Positions 51,383-63,025 of a stretch of DNA of 64,000 bases are shown one piece after another. Position numbers and translations under genes: made by a program. A model generated the notes under the pieces. That model was not told the DNA's origin and ran no database searches. It was given only the letters and a program-made list of their open reading frames with translations. The stretch is from contig NC_021675.1 in NCBI RefSeq assembly GCF_000247815.1, forward strand, positions 62,956,468-63,020,467, read 5' to 3'. The DNA comes from Ficedula albicollis. Taxonomy: Eukaryota > Chordata > Aves > Passeriformes > Muscicapidae. Every line of letters begins with the position of its first letter. Position 1 is the stretch's first letter.

Positions 51383-53695
51383 TGATATCTTTCCTACACA
51401 TCCCAGTTGCTGCCCTATTTGCACTCTTATCCTGGCCAGACCAGGGCTGGGCTTAGCTCTCCCCTTCTTCCTCCAGCCCACAGATATTTATTCTATATTT
51501 CCTTTAGGAAGAACTGAGCAATGAATGATACTTCTTGGTTTTCTGTTGATTCCAACAAGACCCACACTTTAAATTGAGAGAAGGTCTGAAAAGTTCTGCA
51601 AGGAAAAAAGAAGATGTGGTCTGACTGTTTCTATTGTATCACTAACATTAAAATAAAACAGGATGAGGTGAAACAGTCACCAGCATCTGGACTTGTTGCC
51701 AGAGAAACCATTGCCAATTACCAGAAGAAAGCAATTCCTTGGAAACAACAACTTTAGAAGCCAGAAGGAAGTTGCACAACTTTCAGTGGTGAAGGCAGCA
51801 GTTTTCATAACACAGCAACAGGCTAAAGATGTGTCCTGAGTCCTGAGTAATACCAGCTCATCAAGATGTGGCTGAAACCCTCGTTATTGCAGCCCCTGGT
51901 AACCACTCAAGCCCTCCAGGCTGCAGACAGTCCAACCACATAGCTACTAGGAATGCCATCACAGGGTATTTTTTCTTTTCATAGTGCTTAAAAATCCTTA
52001 AAAGGGATTAAGAACCCCAGAAGGAGGGTAATTACTATTTTCTCCTCCTGACAAACCAGGAAAATGAGATCTGGAAACTTTAACTGACATATGCAAAATA
52101 CCCCATGTTATAATTAAGAGATCAGAGCTCCTACCTTTGGGGTCAAGCTGCTGAATTACTTTATGTTAATGTATTATGTAAATTGGTTTCCTTTAAGAGA
52201 AGGTTTAGAATGAGTCTTGACTTCTAAATTTCCCTTCTGGTTCTGTCACTTGTCTATTTAACAAAATGCAAAAGGCATATGTAAACCAAGCCACACCTGT
52301 TTCACACTTGCAGCCTTTAATCTGCTGATGACTAGGAAGCTTTCTGATGCCTGCAATGAAAATATTTGACAGCAAATATCACGGCCATTACATATACTTT
52401 TGTATTTATACAGAAGTATGAACAGGAATTGGGAAGTTTACTCAGGAGTGACAAAGCAGAAGGAAATGGACAAGGGACTTTACAGAGTTTTTCATTCTAT
52501 TGAGACATGGTAAATGTGGGCGATGCATTTCTGATTTAGCCTGGAAACAAAGCACATCCTACTCCCTACACCTATTGCACTACAGGATTTGAATTAACAT
52601 TGCTGAACATTCTGTTCTATGAACAGAAAGAGTTCTGGTTACTATATGCAGGGGAAAAGATTTGTGCTGCTTTAAACCCCATTACACTCATATGATAATG
52701 TGGAATTTCTATTCTCTTCTGTTCTGTATAAAGTTTAGCATTACCATCTCCTCTAAGACCATGAAAAATATGTGCCCTTTTGTAATTTGTTGGGTTGGAT
52801 TTTTTTTTAATTTTGTTTCTTTTTTTTTTCATCCTTATTAGAAGAACAAAATTAATTTTGAGCCAACATATTCAGGACAGCTGTGAGATAAATTGCTGTC
52901 AGATCATTCTAATTCTGAATGCACAATCCAGAGATCAACAGCTTCTTCACAGACTGACTGGAATTCTGTACCAGCTCATTTTTAAAATCCACCATGCAGT
53001 TAATAAGGTTGATGCAGTCTATCAGCACCTGTTATCTTTTGATGCAGTGAAACATGTACAGTCCATAATTTTCATGGTCTAGAGCTCAAGCACATTCATG
53101 CATCCTGTGACCTGAGAACTTCTACAGAAGCTCCAGGCTCTGTGCAATTACATCACTGTCAGCCTGGGGAAGATTGATAAAACAACCCATGGACAGCCAC
53201 ACTCCCAAAGGAAAGCATTCCTCAGGCAGGCCTAGGAAGAGCTGTGCAGCACCAGAGATGAGGTGAAACTTGCTGTGACTTACTGGGACAAGCACAGCGT
53301 GTGGGCTTGTTGCCAATCTGACATTAGCAGATGCTGAGATGAATCCCAGGATTTTACAGCATTGCAGATGATTACTGTAGAAGTAAATATTGGCTAACAC
53401 AGGGCTGTGTGCCCAAGACTCTTTGAACTGGGGTACAGTGGCACTGCAGTGTATCCACAGACACAGAATGACCTGTAAGGAGCTCTGTACTCAGGTGATT
53501 ACTTGTCACCAGCCACACAAGACAAGAGTGAAGGGACACTGTGTTCTAAGAAGTGGACACCATAAATAATTGCAGGGTTTGTGCTAATGACTCCTGTGGC
53601 CGCAGTCAGGGTGGGAAGCACTGTACTGATGAATATGACTCATCAGGAACTGAAAATTTTTCATGTGAGTTGGCTTAATGATAATGTAAAAGTAA
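51383..53695. other. Unique DNA, no gene seen
   Basis: No recognised repeat family, RNA gene or exon. T tracts lie at about 52,801 and 52,822. Frames are AT-driven. Confidence 0.45.
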
Positions 53696-53700
53696 ATATT

Positions 53701-53784
53701 CTGAAGAGTGAGAAAGGCAACAAAAAGATTTTGATGTAAGGTGCTGAAGAGTGAGAAAGGCAACAAAAAGATTTTTGATGTAAG
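53701..53784 (+). repeat. 42-bp tandem duplication
   Basis: CTGAAGAGTGAGAAAGGCAA then CAAAAAGATTTTGATGTAAG is repeated with offset 42 (53701 and 53743). The second copy has one extra T. Nearly identical, so fairly recent. Confidence 0.93.
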
Positions 53785-54930
53785 GCATGAACCTCTGACT
53801 GTGATCAGCATTATAAGAAGGAATTCAAGGTGTTACAGACAAGGAATTATTCTCAGCAGAATAAAGCATGAAATATCTTCTTGTAAGTTTTTTCCTGCCC
53901 TGTACGTAATCTGCAATTAAAATATAAGCACCAAGGGCCTTCCAATATTTATGGGCTAATTTTCTATTGAAAGAGCCTCTAAGCGCAGTTGCATTCCCCT
54001 CTTTTAGGACAAAAGGCATGAGCAGCTTTCAGTGGCACACATACTGGTGGAACAGAAACACCTGGTGCTGCATGCCTCACTCGTTTGACTCTGCCTTTGT
54101 CATCAGTATCCTTCACCAGCAGAGCATAGCAGGTCACCCCTCCTCAGCAACAATGCAGAGTTATGAGTATCTTATCCTGAATTTATTCTGAAAACTCCAC
54201 GGCCAAGAAGCACCACCAGGGGCTGAGCTCCTCTCTGACAGAACATGTGGCACAGCTGTCTGCGTGCCAGGGGAGTGTGGCTGTGAATGGTCACACGTCA
54301 CCTAAAAGCAGAAGCTATGGATGACGCAGGAAAATCCGGTGAACATTAGCCTATTCCTTCATCAAACAAAACGAAACCTGCTAATAAGCAATAAGAAAAT
54401 GTTTGTCCTTAACTGGGGCCTGTGATTCGCAAGGCACAGAAATCAGCCCCAAGGCTGCTGTAGGTATAGTGGTGTAAAACTACCACCTAAACCAAGGGTA
54501 AAGGTGTAATAATTCAGAAATTCAGATAACATTGTACCAGCAACAGCATTTTTTGACTCCTGTGATTATCATTTGTTTCCACCTGGGCTGTTATCAGTGT
54601 GCTGGGAAAAAAACTGTGAAGCATTCCTAAGGGAGGTGAGAGGATAACGGGAATTTCAATCACAGCTGATCTCAGCAACTCACCTGTGTCAGCCAGCACA
54701 AAGGAATTCTTAACAGTGAAGTCACTACTGCTTCATTATTTATTATTCCAGCAAGAGCATTGCAAATATTTAGACCTAACAAAACAGGCAAAAAAAGATA
54801 TCCCTTCTAAAGAGCTAACAAATTAATGACAGTAATAAAAAATCCTATTACAAAATACCATCGGTGAACAATGAAGAAACTCAGAGGGTTAACGTGTTAA
54901 TTTAATGATTTTTACCTTCACGTCCCTCGC
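53785..54930. other. Unique DNA, no gene seen
   Basis: AT-rich with small balanced patches. Nothing recognised on either strand. Confidence 0.45.
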
Positions 54931-55450
54931 ATGGCTGGGCTCTGTCACCTGCTCCCGGCTCGTCACTAGAGGGCAACGAAGGAGCTCCTTTTCTTCTTTA
55001 GTGCGAGTCACCCCCGGATGGTTTCAGCCCTAAACCCTGAAATGGGGCGGGCAGAGCCCGGGAGCGCTCAGCATCCCCCGCATCTCCTGCTGCAGCCCGT
55101 GTGCGCAGACAGCAACCAAGCCCTGCTCCCCTCGCCTTTCAGCCCTCGGGGGCTCCGCAAGGCTGGTCACAGCCGTGTGCCAGCGCTGGCTGGGGCACGG
55201 CTGCGTTTTGCTGGGAGGGAGCAGGGCAGCGGTTCCCGCTGCTGGGGTGTGATACACACAGCCGTGCCCTGTGAGACCGGGGACGTGGCACGGATCGGGT
55301 GTTCCCTGCTTTACACCCCCGTGCTCAGACACAGCGCTGGGCTGGCCCGTCACTGCTGGCCCGGCTTGGCTGGGACCGGGAGTGGCAGGGGGATGTGGGG
55401 ATGGGTTCTAATTCTGAATCAAAGCTCTCCGGCAGCTTCACCACCCCCAG
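54931..55450. promoter_or_regulatory. CpG-rich region with GC box
   Basis: An abrupt change from AT-rich to GC- and CpG-rich sequence. A GC box GGGGCGGGC is at 55044-55052, with other CpG words such as CCCGGGAGCGCTC, GGGACGTGGCACGGATCGGG and CCCGGCTTGGC. It may be a promoter or an orphan CpG island. A 216-codon plus-strand frame starts at 55018 (GGATGG context), but it runs on into the TTCCC repeat and resembles no known family, so I do not call a gene. Confidence 0.4.
54963..54977 (+). promoter_or_regulatory. CTCF-like site
   Basis: TCACTAGAGGGCAAC matches 13 of 15 positions of the core CTCF consensus CCASYAGRKGGCRSY as I know it, with mismatches at the first base and at the A before the final C. 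It sits at the edge of the CpG-rich region, a common CTCF setting. Occupancy is inferred, not shown. Confidence 0.4.
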
Positions 55451-55548
55451 CTGCAGCCCAGCACAGCAATACCCGAAACACAAGGCTGCAGGTGCAAGGT
55501 GCACCTCTTTCTTCTCCCCCTCTTTCCCTGCCACCATGCTGTGGGAAG

Positions 55549-55602
55549 CCTTCCCTTCCCTTCCCTTCCCTTCCCTTCCCTTCCCTTCCCTTCCCTTCCC
55601 CC
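55549..55602 (+). repeat. (TTCCC)n microsatellite, about 10 units
   Basis: A perfect pentamer array from 55551 to 55600, pure pyrimidine from 55549 to 55602. The Phe-Pro-Ser-Leu-Pro repeats in plus frames and Gly-Arg-Glu-Lys repeats in minus frames come from it. Confidence 0.97.
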
Positions 55603-55993
55603 ATTTCTTGGCCTGTACTCCCTTGCATTTTGCCAGTGAAAAAACCCACAGAAACAGCAAAATTCTAGCAATTATAAGCCCCAGCAAAGGATCCCAAGCC
55701 GGAAGACAGAAAGGTCAGTTACGGGCTTGGGCAAGCTCATAATAAGTGGGAGGTTTGGTGGAGCCTGCTGCCAACCTCACCTCTCAGCACAGAACCTGCT
55801 GTGTGACCTCCCCTTCCCTCCAGCTGCAGCCACTGCTCTTTCCAAGACAGAGAAGCAAGTATTTATTTATTACTGAGTTATTATAATTTTTTTTATACTG
55901 CAATCAGGCTGCAGGAGAGTGTGGGACTGGCAAGAAGGAAAGAAAGGATCATTGGTTGGCTATGAAATAAGGCTTTCAGTAACAATTAGAGCT
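55603..55993. other. Unique DNA, no gene seen
   Basis: Mixed sequence between two microsatellites. Nothing recognised. Confidence 0.4.
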
Positions 55994-56015
55994 GATTAGA
56001 TTAGATTAGATTAGA
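55994..56015 (+). repeat. (GATTA)n microsatellite, 4.4 units
   Basis: Perfect GATTA repeats followed by GAAGCATG. Short, and unlikely to have a function of its own. Confidence 0.9.
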
Positions 56016-56157
56016 AGCATGGGAAAATACTGGTCTTGTCAGTTTTTCTGTGTTGATTTTCACACGCTTTCTATTTTTCCAAATGCTGTATTTGTTACTT
56101 TGTTACAAAGTCTCAAACTGGAAAGTAAAAATGGGAAAATACATGGTCCAATCACTA

Positions 56158-56310
56158 CTGTGTTGTGTGTATATAAATTTATATGTATAGAAATATATAT
56201 AAACACATATATACATGTTCTGTACACACATGTATACACAAAATGTATGTATATAAATATATACACATATTTGTTGTCTATACATACATATGTATGCATA
56301 CATGATAAAC
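56158..56310. repeat. AT-rich alternating purine-pyrimidine tract
   Basis: Long runs of TATATA, ACACAC and ATGTAT steps, with several imperfect palindromes around TACATGT and ACATGTATAC. It could unwind or form hairpins easily. The repetitive Tyr/Ile/His-rich frames on both strands are by-products. Confidence 0.8.
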
Positions 56311-56465
56311 TATGTGTTTACATGAACTTTTAGCTCACAAACTTGGCATTAATCTTCTGCACAAGGGAAATGAACGGAGAATTTGTTGTCCAAAATAGGG
56401 TTATTCTTGAGCAGACCACAGAGATAAATTTAATATTTAAGTAGAAAAAAGTTTAAGGCAGTTAA

Positions 56466-56638
56466 AGTAGAAAAGAAAGAGTAGAAGAAAAAATTTGCGT
56501 AAGGACATTTAATCTTCCTCTTTTACTTCCCATTCTCTTTATTCAGGGTAAGTAGAAAAGAAAGAGTAGAAGAAAAAATTTGCAAATGGACATTTAATCT
56601 TCCTCTGCTTTTACTTCCCCTTCTCTTTATTCAGGGTA
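56466..56638 (+). repeat. 85-bp tandem duplication
   Basis: AGTAGAAAAGAAAGAGTAGA … TTCTCTTTATTCAGGGTA is repeated with offset 85 (56466 and 56551). Copies differ by GCGTAAGGAC/GCAAATGGAC and a small CTG insertion. The junction contains CAGG|GTAAGT, a splice-donor look-alike created by the duplication. Confidence 0.92.
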
Positions 56639-59600
56639 GCAGAAATATAATTTCATCTGTCTAAACAGTACCAGTACAAATACCATGGCCTTATAATCTT
56701 GTAACTTTAGCTACAGGAAATACTAATTTTGTGCTGTGAATAGCACAAGCTGATTTGGATGTGTGTAGGAGCCCAGCAGGCTGTCCTGGATGTCCTGCTG
56801 AGGCACAGAGCAGTGAGGAATGGCAGATGGACTGCAGAGGAGCCAACAGGAACCCCCAGCATGTGGGAAGAAGCAGAATTATACAGGAGCACACATCCTT
56901 CAGCAGAGCAAAACACAGCCCTCTATAGCTCTTGGCTGTGGTGGGTGGATCATCAAAACCAGCTGGGAGTGTTGGCTCAGTGGTGTGGCTCTCCTGGTAG
57001 GATTAAACTGTGAGACTGTAATGCATGGAAAGCCTAATCAGCATTCAGCCATGCACAAGCAAAAGACTGATCTAAAAGAAGGAGTGATCTGGTCAGTATT
57101 TTATGCTTTCATTTTCCACGTTTTGTCAGTTTATTGTTGAAGGAATTTCTGCTTTCTGCTTACTGAGTGATATTGATGAGGGGGTATTTGTATATGAGGA
57201 TGTTGCCCAGGATCACTCTGAACCACAGAGGAGCCACTGCCTATGTAAAGCTGATAAGATCAAGTTATTGTTGAGCAGAAGATCCAAAATGGCTGTGCTC
57301 TTGTGCTCCAAAAAATACAGGAGTCAAAAAATTGAGTCTACTGAGTATAGAAACCTGGACAATAACAAAAATGTCTCTAAAATCAGGGAGGAAATGAGTG
57401 ATATAATACATCCACGTTTCCAACACTGAAGAACAGGAAAATGCTATGAAAAGGGAGTAGAACAGTCAAATTTTCCACTGTTTCCCTCTGCTACTATCCA
57501 TTTCCATGACACCAAACTAGAAAAGCAACAAACCAACTAAAAATATGGAAAAGATCTGATATATCTCTTCAGTGCCAATCTATTACTGTACAGGACATTT
57601 TATCAAAGATATCATAGGTGCTGCTTAGAAATGAAGTTTTCCATTGACTGCCCATTCCAAGGCACTGCTCCACTGAAGTGTCCAGTATTGTACTGGAAGT
57701 GAGGAACAGCAGCTGAGTTCTTTTGTGACAGCATCAATTCTCAGCTTCTTTCATAATCTGTTTGACTTCACAGCAGTCAGATGGACATTTTCTTTTCCAT
57801 TCTTTTTAAAAATAAATCAATTCCGAGTCTGAACACACATCAACACATTTGGTACAATCATAACAATAGAAGGGAAGTGGCTGAGAGCTAAAATGAAAGA
57901 GCTCAGGACAGAAACAGAAACATGAACATTTGTGGGAAGGGACATCACCCTCATGCTGTCAGTGTAAACGCAGATGAATGATAAACTCGGTTTCAATGGC
58001 CTTGCCATGCTGTTTAATTTAGCTGGCTTATTTGAAGTGACACGAGAAAAAATCTGTGAGAGGAAGAACTGAATCCCTGGTATTGAATTTGCCTCCTTCT
58101 CTAGAACAAAAGCTGGAGTTTTTTCCCTCCACTGGCCACAGCAAACAGCATTACTAAAACCACAGCAGCTTTACTGGTAGCACAGAAGGAAACTGAGAGG
58201 CAGCGTGCAAACTGCGCCGTACATGATGGGAAAACGATGACACAGACGAAACTTGAGAAAGAGCACATTGTCCTGTGGGTCTGAAAGCGCTCTGGGGCTT
58301 TGCATTTTTGATTCACCTTTATCTTCTTTCTAGAGAAAAACATGTGGCAGTAGTGTGGAAAAATGAGTGATGATGTCAAAACAGGCTTTTGAAACAGAGT
58401 CAGTGTCTTTACAGTGAGCAGGTATTAGAACAAATTCATTTTGTCTCATGTTCTTTCTGATACCTCCCCCTCCCCATTAAATTTCTCTATTTACACTCCT
58501 TTAGGTAATAATAAATACACTTTTCTCTGCTTATATTTTTAAATCGTCTCTTAGCTCCTCTTCATCCAGAGTCTTGTATCACTAAAAGGAGAAATAGAAT
58601 ACTGACTTATCTCTGTAAACTGTTAAAACAGCAGATGAAGACTCCAGGTAACATTGCTGCTCAGAAATAGCAATTTACAATGTACTTTTTCTGAGTCAGA
58701 TAAATACTCTGTATTTTTATTAGATGTAAGTCAATAATTTGAGAAAATATTAATGTTTAATAAATGTTAAATGAAGTCTGCAGCAGTTTCCTGGTAATTG
58801 GACCCATTTTGATGAATATTTCACATTATGCAACATTTTAGAAAGGGCTCTACTGAATGCATTTGTTAATTAGGCTACCGGGACATTTCTTCTCTTTTTG
58901 TACTGAATTAGAACATTCTTGTGAGATTGTGGCTTCTACGAAGATGAAACAAATCAATTTATTAGCCTGGGGTGACAAATTTGGTCAACTCACTGTGTAC
59001 ACTTCCTTTTACTTTACTGAAACCCAAACATGTCACAGTCCCCCATTTAGATCACAAAAGAACAGAGAAAAGGAACAATTGGTAATGGGAAAATGTTTAC
59101 AAATCTTACTGTAAAGTATGATTTGGACCTCTTTGTATTACAGCTTTCATACAGCTGTATTATGATGCAATAAAGATAGAAATAACTTATGTTTTGAGAA
59201 GGATGTCAGTTCAACACAAGTCTATAGATTACCAGAATCTGATGGTTTCATTTCTTGAAGCCCACTGAGAACTTTTCTCCCCTAAGAACCACTACAGAAA
59301 TGCTTTTGTAAATATTAAAACCCTGTTGACTGAAATGAAATAGACCCCACAGGGTTGCTTACTTGTCACTAATTTACTTTGAAGATTTTTCACTACTTAT
59401 TTTCCTGCTGACCCCTATAGTAACCTTCCTGTACTTCTTGGTTTGTTTTCTTAGATGGGGCTTTTGTTTGAGTTTTTTAGTGGAGAAACATAACCAAAAG
59501 ATGAAACTGATCATAGTGTCAGCTTTTTATCTTCGCCATGTGGTGGTAGAACTTCAAGCTGTGGTGCCTGAGTAACATGCCAAGAGCATCCGGAGCCCTG

Positions 59601-59980
59601 ACCTGTTAGCCAACTATCTGAGTACTGCTAGAGTAAAAACTGATAAAAAATAGATTAGCTAGAGGAGTGATTTCAGTTTCAGTTTCTATCTGATGCTGTG
59701 ATTCACAGGATTTCTGAAGTAAATGGGTCCAATCCATCACTTTTTGGTAAGACTGTTTCAAACAAGATTAGATAATTATCAGCACTGCCTTAGGTTGATT
59801 TATGAGACACAAAATAAACCCCACAGCCCCAGCTCAATAATCAAGAATCCAGAGTAACTAAAAAACCTCATTACTGCTCTAAACAGAGTGAGGGACTCAA
59901 ATGAATATTATTTGTCAGTTTATAATCTAGGTCTCTCCAGTATGTTTCATCAGTTATGTACTCTGTTTGCCAAGACTGTA
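56639..59980. other. Unique DNA, no gene seen
   Basis: No recognised repeat family, RNA gene or exon. AT-rich, non-repetitive patches near 58,740-58,880 resemble conserved noncoding sequence but carry no specific motif cluster. Confidence 0.45.
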
Positions 59981-59987
59981 CAGCATT

Positions 59988-60020
59988 GGCTCTGTGTGTG
60001 TGTCTACACATGCACACAAG
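59988..60020 (+). repeat. Short (TG)n then (CA)n-like tract
   Basis: A brief TGTGTGTGTG run followed by ACACATGCACACAAG, a minor dinucleotide repeat with dyad character. Confidence 0.7.
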
Positions 60021-62776
60021 TGTGAACTAACAAGATATGAACAGCTCCTATGACATCCAATGTCATTTCTATTTCTATATAACATTTTATAATACGAGGT
60101 AAGAAAAGTGCTTACTCCAGAATTCTTATATGAAAAGTTTTTTATCTTTTAAAAGCCTTGTAATTAGCCTTTAGGGAAAATCTGTTTTTATATGGAAATT
60201 ATACACAGAGGCAGCAGGATCTTCTGTTCCTTGCAATAACCCCAGTGGGCATGTTAGTACCTATAAAAGCTATTTTAGATGGGCAGATAAAGGGGATACA
60301 AATTAAAAACTTGTTTTCACAAAGATCTTAAGTTACTGAAATGTAGGACTGGCATTGCCTCGGAAAAGGAATAAGAAATGAATGGTTTCTCCATGCCCTA
60401 AAAAATAACTGAACCCGTAAAAAGGAATGAGAAAAAAGAAAATGCTGAAAAAATGCTGAAAAAAACCCCCAGAATGCTGAAAATGAACTGTAAATTGTCT
60501 CCCCATTTTTTTAAAAATCTTGCTTTCTGTTTGCTGCTGGTTATGGGAAAGAAGCACAAGGTGTTCCAGCTTTATCATCCAGTGGTATTTTTCTGCAGTC
60601 ATCAGGTGCATCTGAGTAAGCAGAGCTATTTTTACATGCCCAGCCATCTCACACAGTAAAGCAATCACATAAGTGCAGAGTCATGCACAGCACTCAGGGG
60701 AACCACTCCTCTTGGTTTGCAGAGTCACACACAGGGGAAAGGAACACAAACTGCATCCTATAGATTTTCACGAGTTTGTGACGAAGTCTCAGTTTCAGGC
60801 TCTGCCCTTACCCATAGCAAAATGTTCTCAGAAATTTTCCTGCAGTTGCACTAACACAGTTAAGTCCAGATTCAGTCAGATTTCTGTTGGTGGCAAGAAA
60901 ATTTCAGAAAGTCCCAAGTACAGCCATGACAGCCACTTTCCTGGCTGACACATCAAGGAATGCACTGGGGACCTCCGAGCAAGAAACGTGACAGTCCTGA
61001 GCACTGAACCCTGAACCCTGATAGTGCAAACAGTGCTACAACTTCTGCTTTTGCTTGTTTGGCACACAGGCTTGAGTACTCACTGTGCCTTATTAAATGC
61101 ATGCAACCAGAAACAAACTCCAGAATTATGCAAACTGAGAGAAATCAATGCCACATTCTACAGCTCTAACATGCATCATCTTCCCAGGAAGTGCCTAGGA
61201 AGTGTTGTGCCACTAAATGGCCTGACTGGTGTGTGTAAATTGTGTGTAAATCAACATCAAGCAAGAAGAGACACTCAACTAAACATTAACATGGCCCAGA
61301 GATGAGTATTTAAGTTCATCCAAGTGGAGATGTTTTTCACAGAGACTGCTAAGGGGGCCTGGCATCATTTATGCCAGGATCTGCATATGCCAGGATGTCA
61401 CTGCAAATATTCTGACCTCCTGACATAAGCTTGTTGATGTTTGACACCACCTTTTAGAATTTTAAATGGAAACACCCGAAGAATGACAGTGATAAATGTT
61501 GTTGAACCTTTCAGTACATACAGGTAACCATTTTCAAGCTTATGGCAAAATTTAAACTTTCACTTCTTCCAAGTATAGTGCAGCATGCAGGCTTTAAACA
61601 AAAAACAAGAGCAGGCACATGGCAAGTAAAATAACCCCAGGTTTTCTTGGGGAAAATAAAATAGAGCTAATGCCATAAGGTCCTTGTTGTTATTTTGTGC
61701 TTTTAGCAGCAGCTCAGACACTGTGATAAGCAGGCTGCTTATGGAGATTTGGGAATTTATTTCATCATGAAGTTTGTATCCTCCTGCACTCCGATCTCTG
61801 CTATCCAGTGTATTAATGAGATCCTGGGTGTCTTTTCAGGGTAAAACAGCTACATCTTCCAGAGCACAGTAAGGGGACTACTTGCTCAGTGGTCAGACAA
61901 CATGCACAGGACTTGGCTAAGGCTTTTGCTCTTCTAGCTAGCCTGACTAGCAGCGTCCTGTGAAGGAGGAGAGTGATGAAAAGAGGGGATTTATGCCCAA
62001 ACCCATGTGCCGTGGCATCTGTTACGTGCTCCAGGCTATTAACACAAAAATCTGGAGGATACAAACAATACTTCTGTAGTTTTGGATACCTTAAAAAACA
62101 AAGGGGACAGCAAGGCAGGCAGGGGCAGCATCTTTACCCATGAAAGCCACGGTCCCACAAGAGTCATTCCAGAAGCACAGAGCAGCTCCCTGGGCAGGAA
62201 TCAGGGACAGCCCACAGCTGGGTATTTCCTAGATGAGTCTCTAGGGAGGGAGGTGAGCAGCAGTGAGGCAGGGTCAGGGTCAACAAGGTCCCTGGCCACT
62301 GTCCTAGGATCCTAGTGGTGCTCAGGCATGGGCCAAGGCTGCTGGCCTGAGCCAAAAGCAGCTGCAGAGCTGCTTGCTCCACCCATGGCAGGTTACATAT
62401 GCAATGCTGCTTGAAATACAGAAAGTTGAAAGCTCCTTGCATAGAAACTAGGATGTGAACCAAAGGCTGGCTGTGCATGCACACAGTTTCTAAGCTGGAT
62501 GCTGCATCACACAGTCTGGGAAGCAGGATAATCTGCCAGCCTGTCCACAGGCAAAAGATGGGTGAAGGGGGGGCCATTCTCAACCGTGTTTGTATGACCC
62601 CCATCACTACAAACCTCCACAGTGTTGCTGGGCGGTTTACTCTGCTTGAGTGAAGAAGCAAAAATACAGAAAAACAATACTTTTGAACAGTTTGCTTCAT
62701 GTAAGCAGCAGGAAGATTTCTGCATGTTAATCAGCTACATCACACTTTGGATCACCACCAGCCAAGAGTATATATT
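60021..62776. other. Unique DNA, no gene seen
   Basis: No gene or repeat family recognised. A Cys-containing frame at 61,024-61,305 begins with GTG, not ATG. CTGAACC repeats twice near 61,003-61,020. Frames at 62,100-62,700 on both strands show no domain. Confidence 0.45.
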
Positions 62777-63025
62777 TCATAGAACCATGGAATTGTTTAG
62801 GCTAGGAAGACCTTTAAGATCTTTGAGTCCAATGCTGTTAACCCAGCATTGCCAAGTCCATCACTAAATCACATCCCCAAGTGCCACAGCTGCACATCTT
62901 TTAAATACCTCCAGAGATGCTGATTTCACCACTGCCCTGGGCAGCCTGTTCCAGTGCTTGATAAACCTTATGGTGAAGAATTTTTCCTAGTATCCAGCCT
63001 AAGCTTTCCCTGGCACAACTTGCAA
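62777..63025 (-). mobile_element. CR1 LINE 3' fragment, minus strand
   Basis: Reading plus: 'tcatagaaccatggaattgt' (reverse complement of the CR1 tail), 'gacctttaagatctttgagt', 'aaatcacatccccaagtgcc', 'cacatcttttaaatacctcc', 'ccctgggcagcctgttccag' and 'ggtgaagaatttttcctagt'. The 3' end is intact and the 5' side is truncated. Non-coding. Confidence 0.95.

Noticed and set aside
55018..55668. 216-codon frame in the CpG-rich region
   Set aside because: Long frames are expected in GC-rich DNA with few stops. It runs into the TTCCC repeat and shows no recognisable domain.
56545..56556. CAGG|GTAAGT splice donor
   Set aside because: It is created by the junction of the 85-bp duplication. The equivalent point at the end of the second copy reads GGGTAGCAG, and no exon frame leads into it.
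61003..61022. Telomere-like CTGAACC repeats
   Set aside because: There are only about two copies and the unit is not TTAGGG. It is a small chance repeat.
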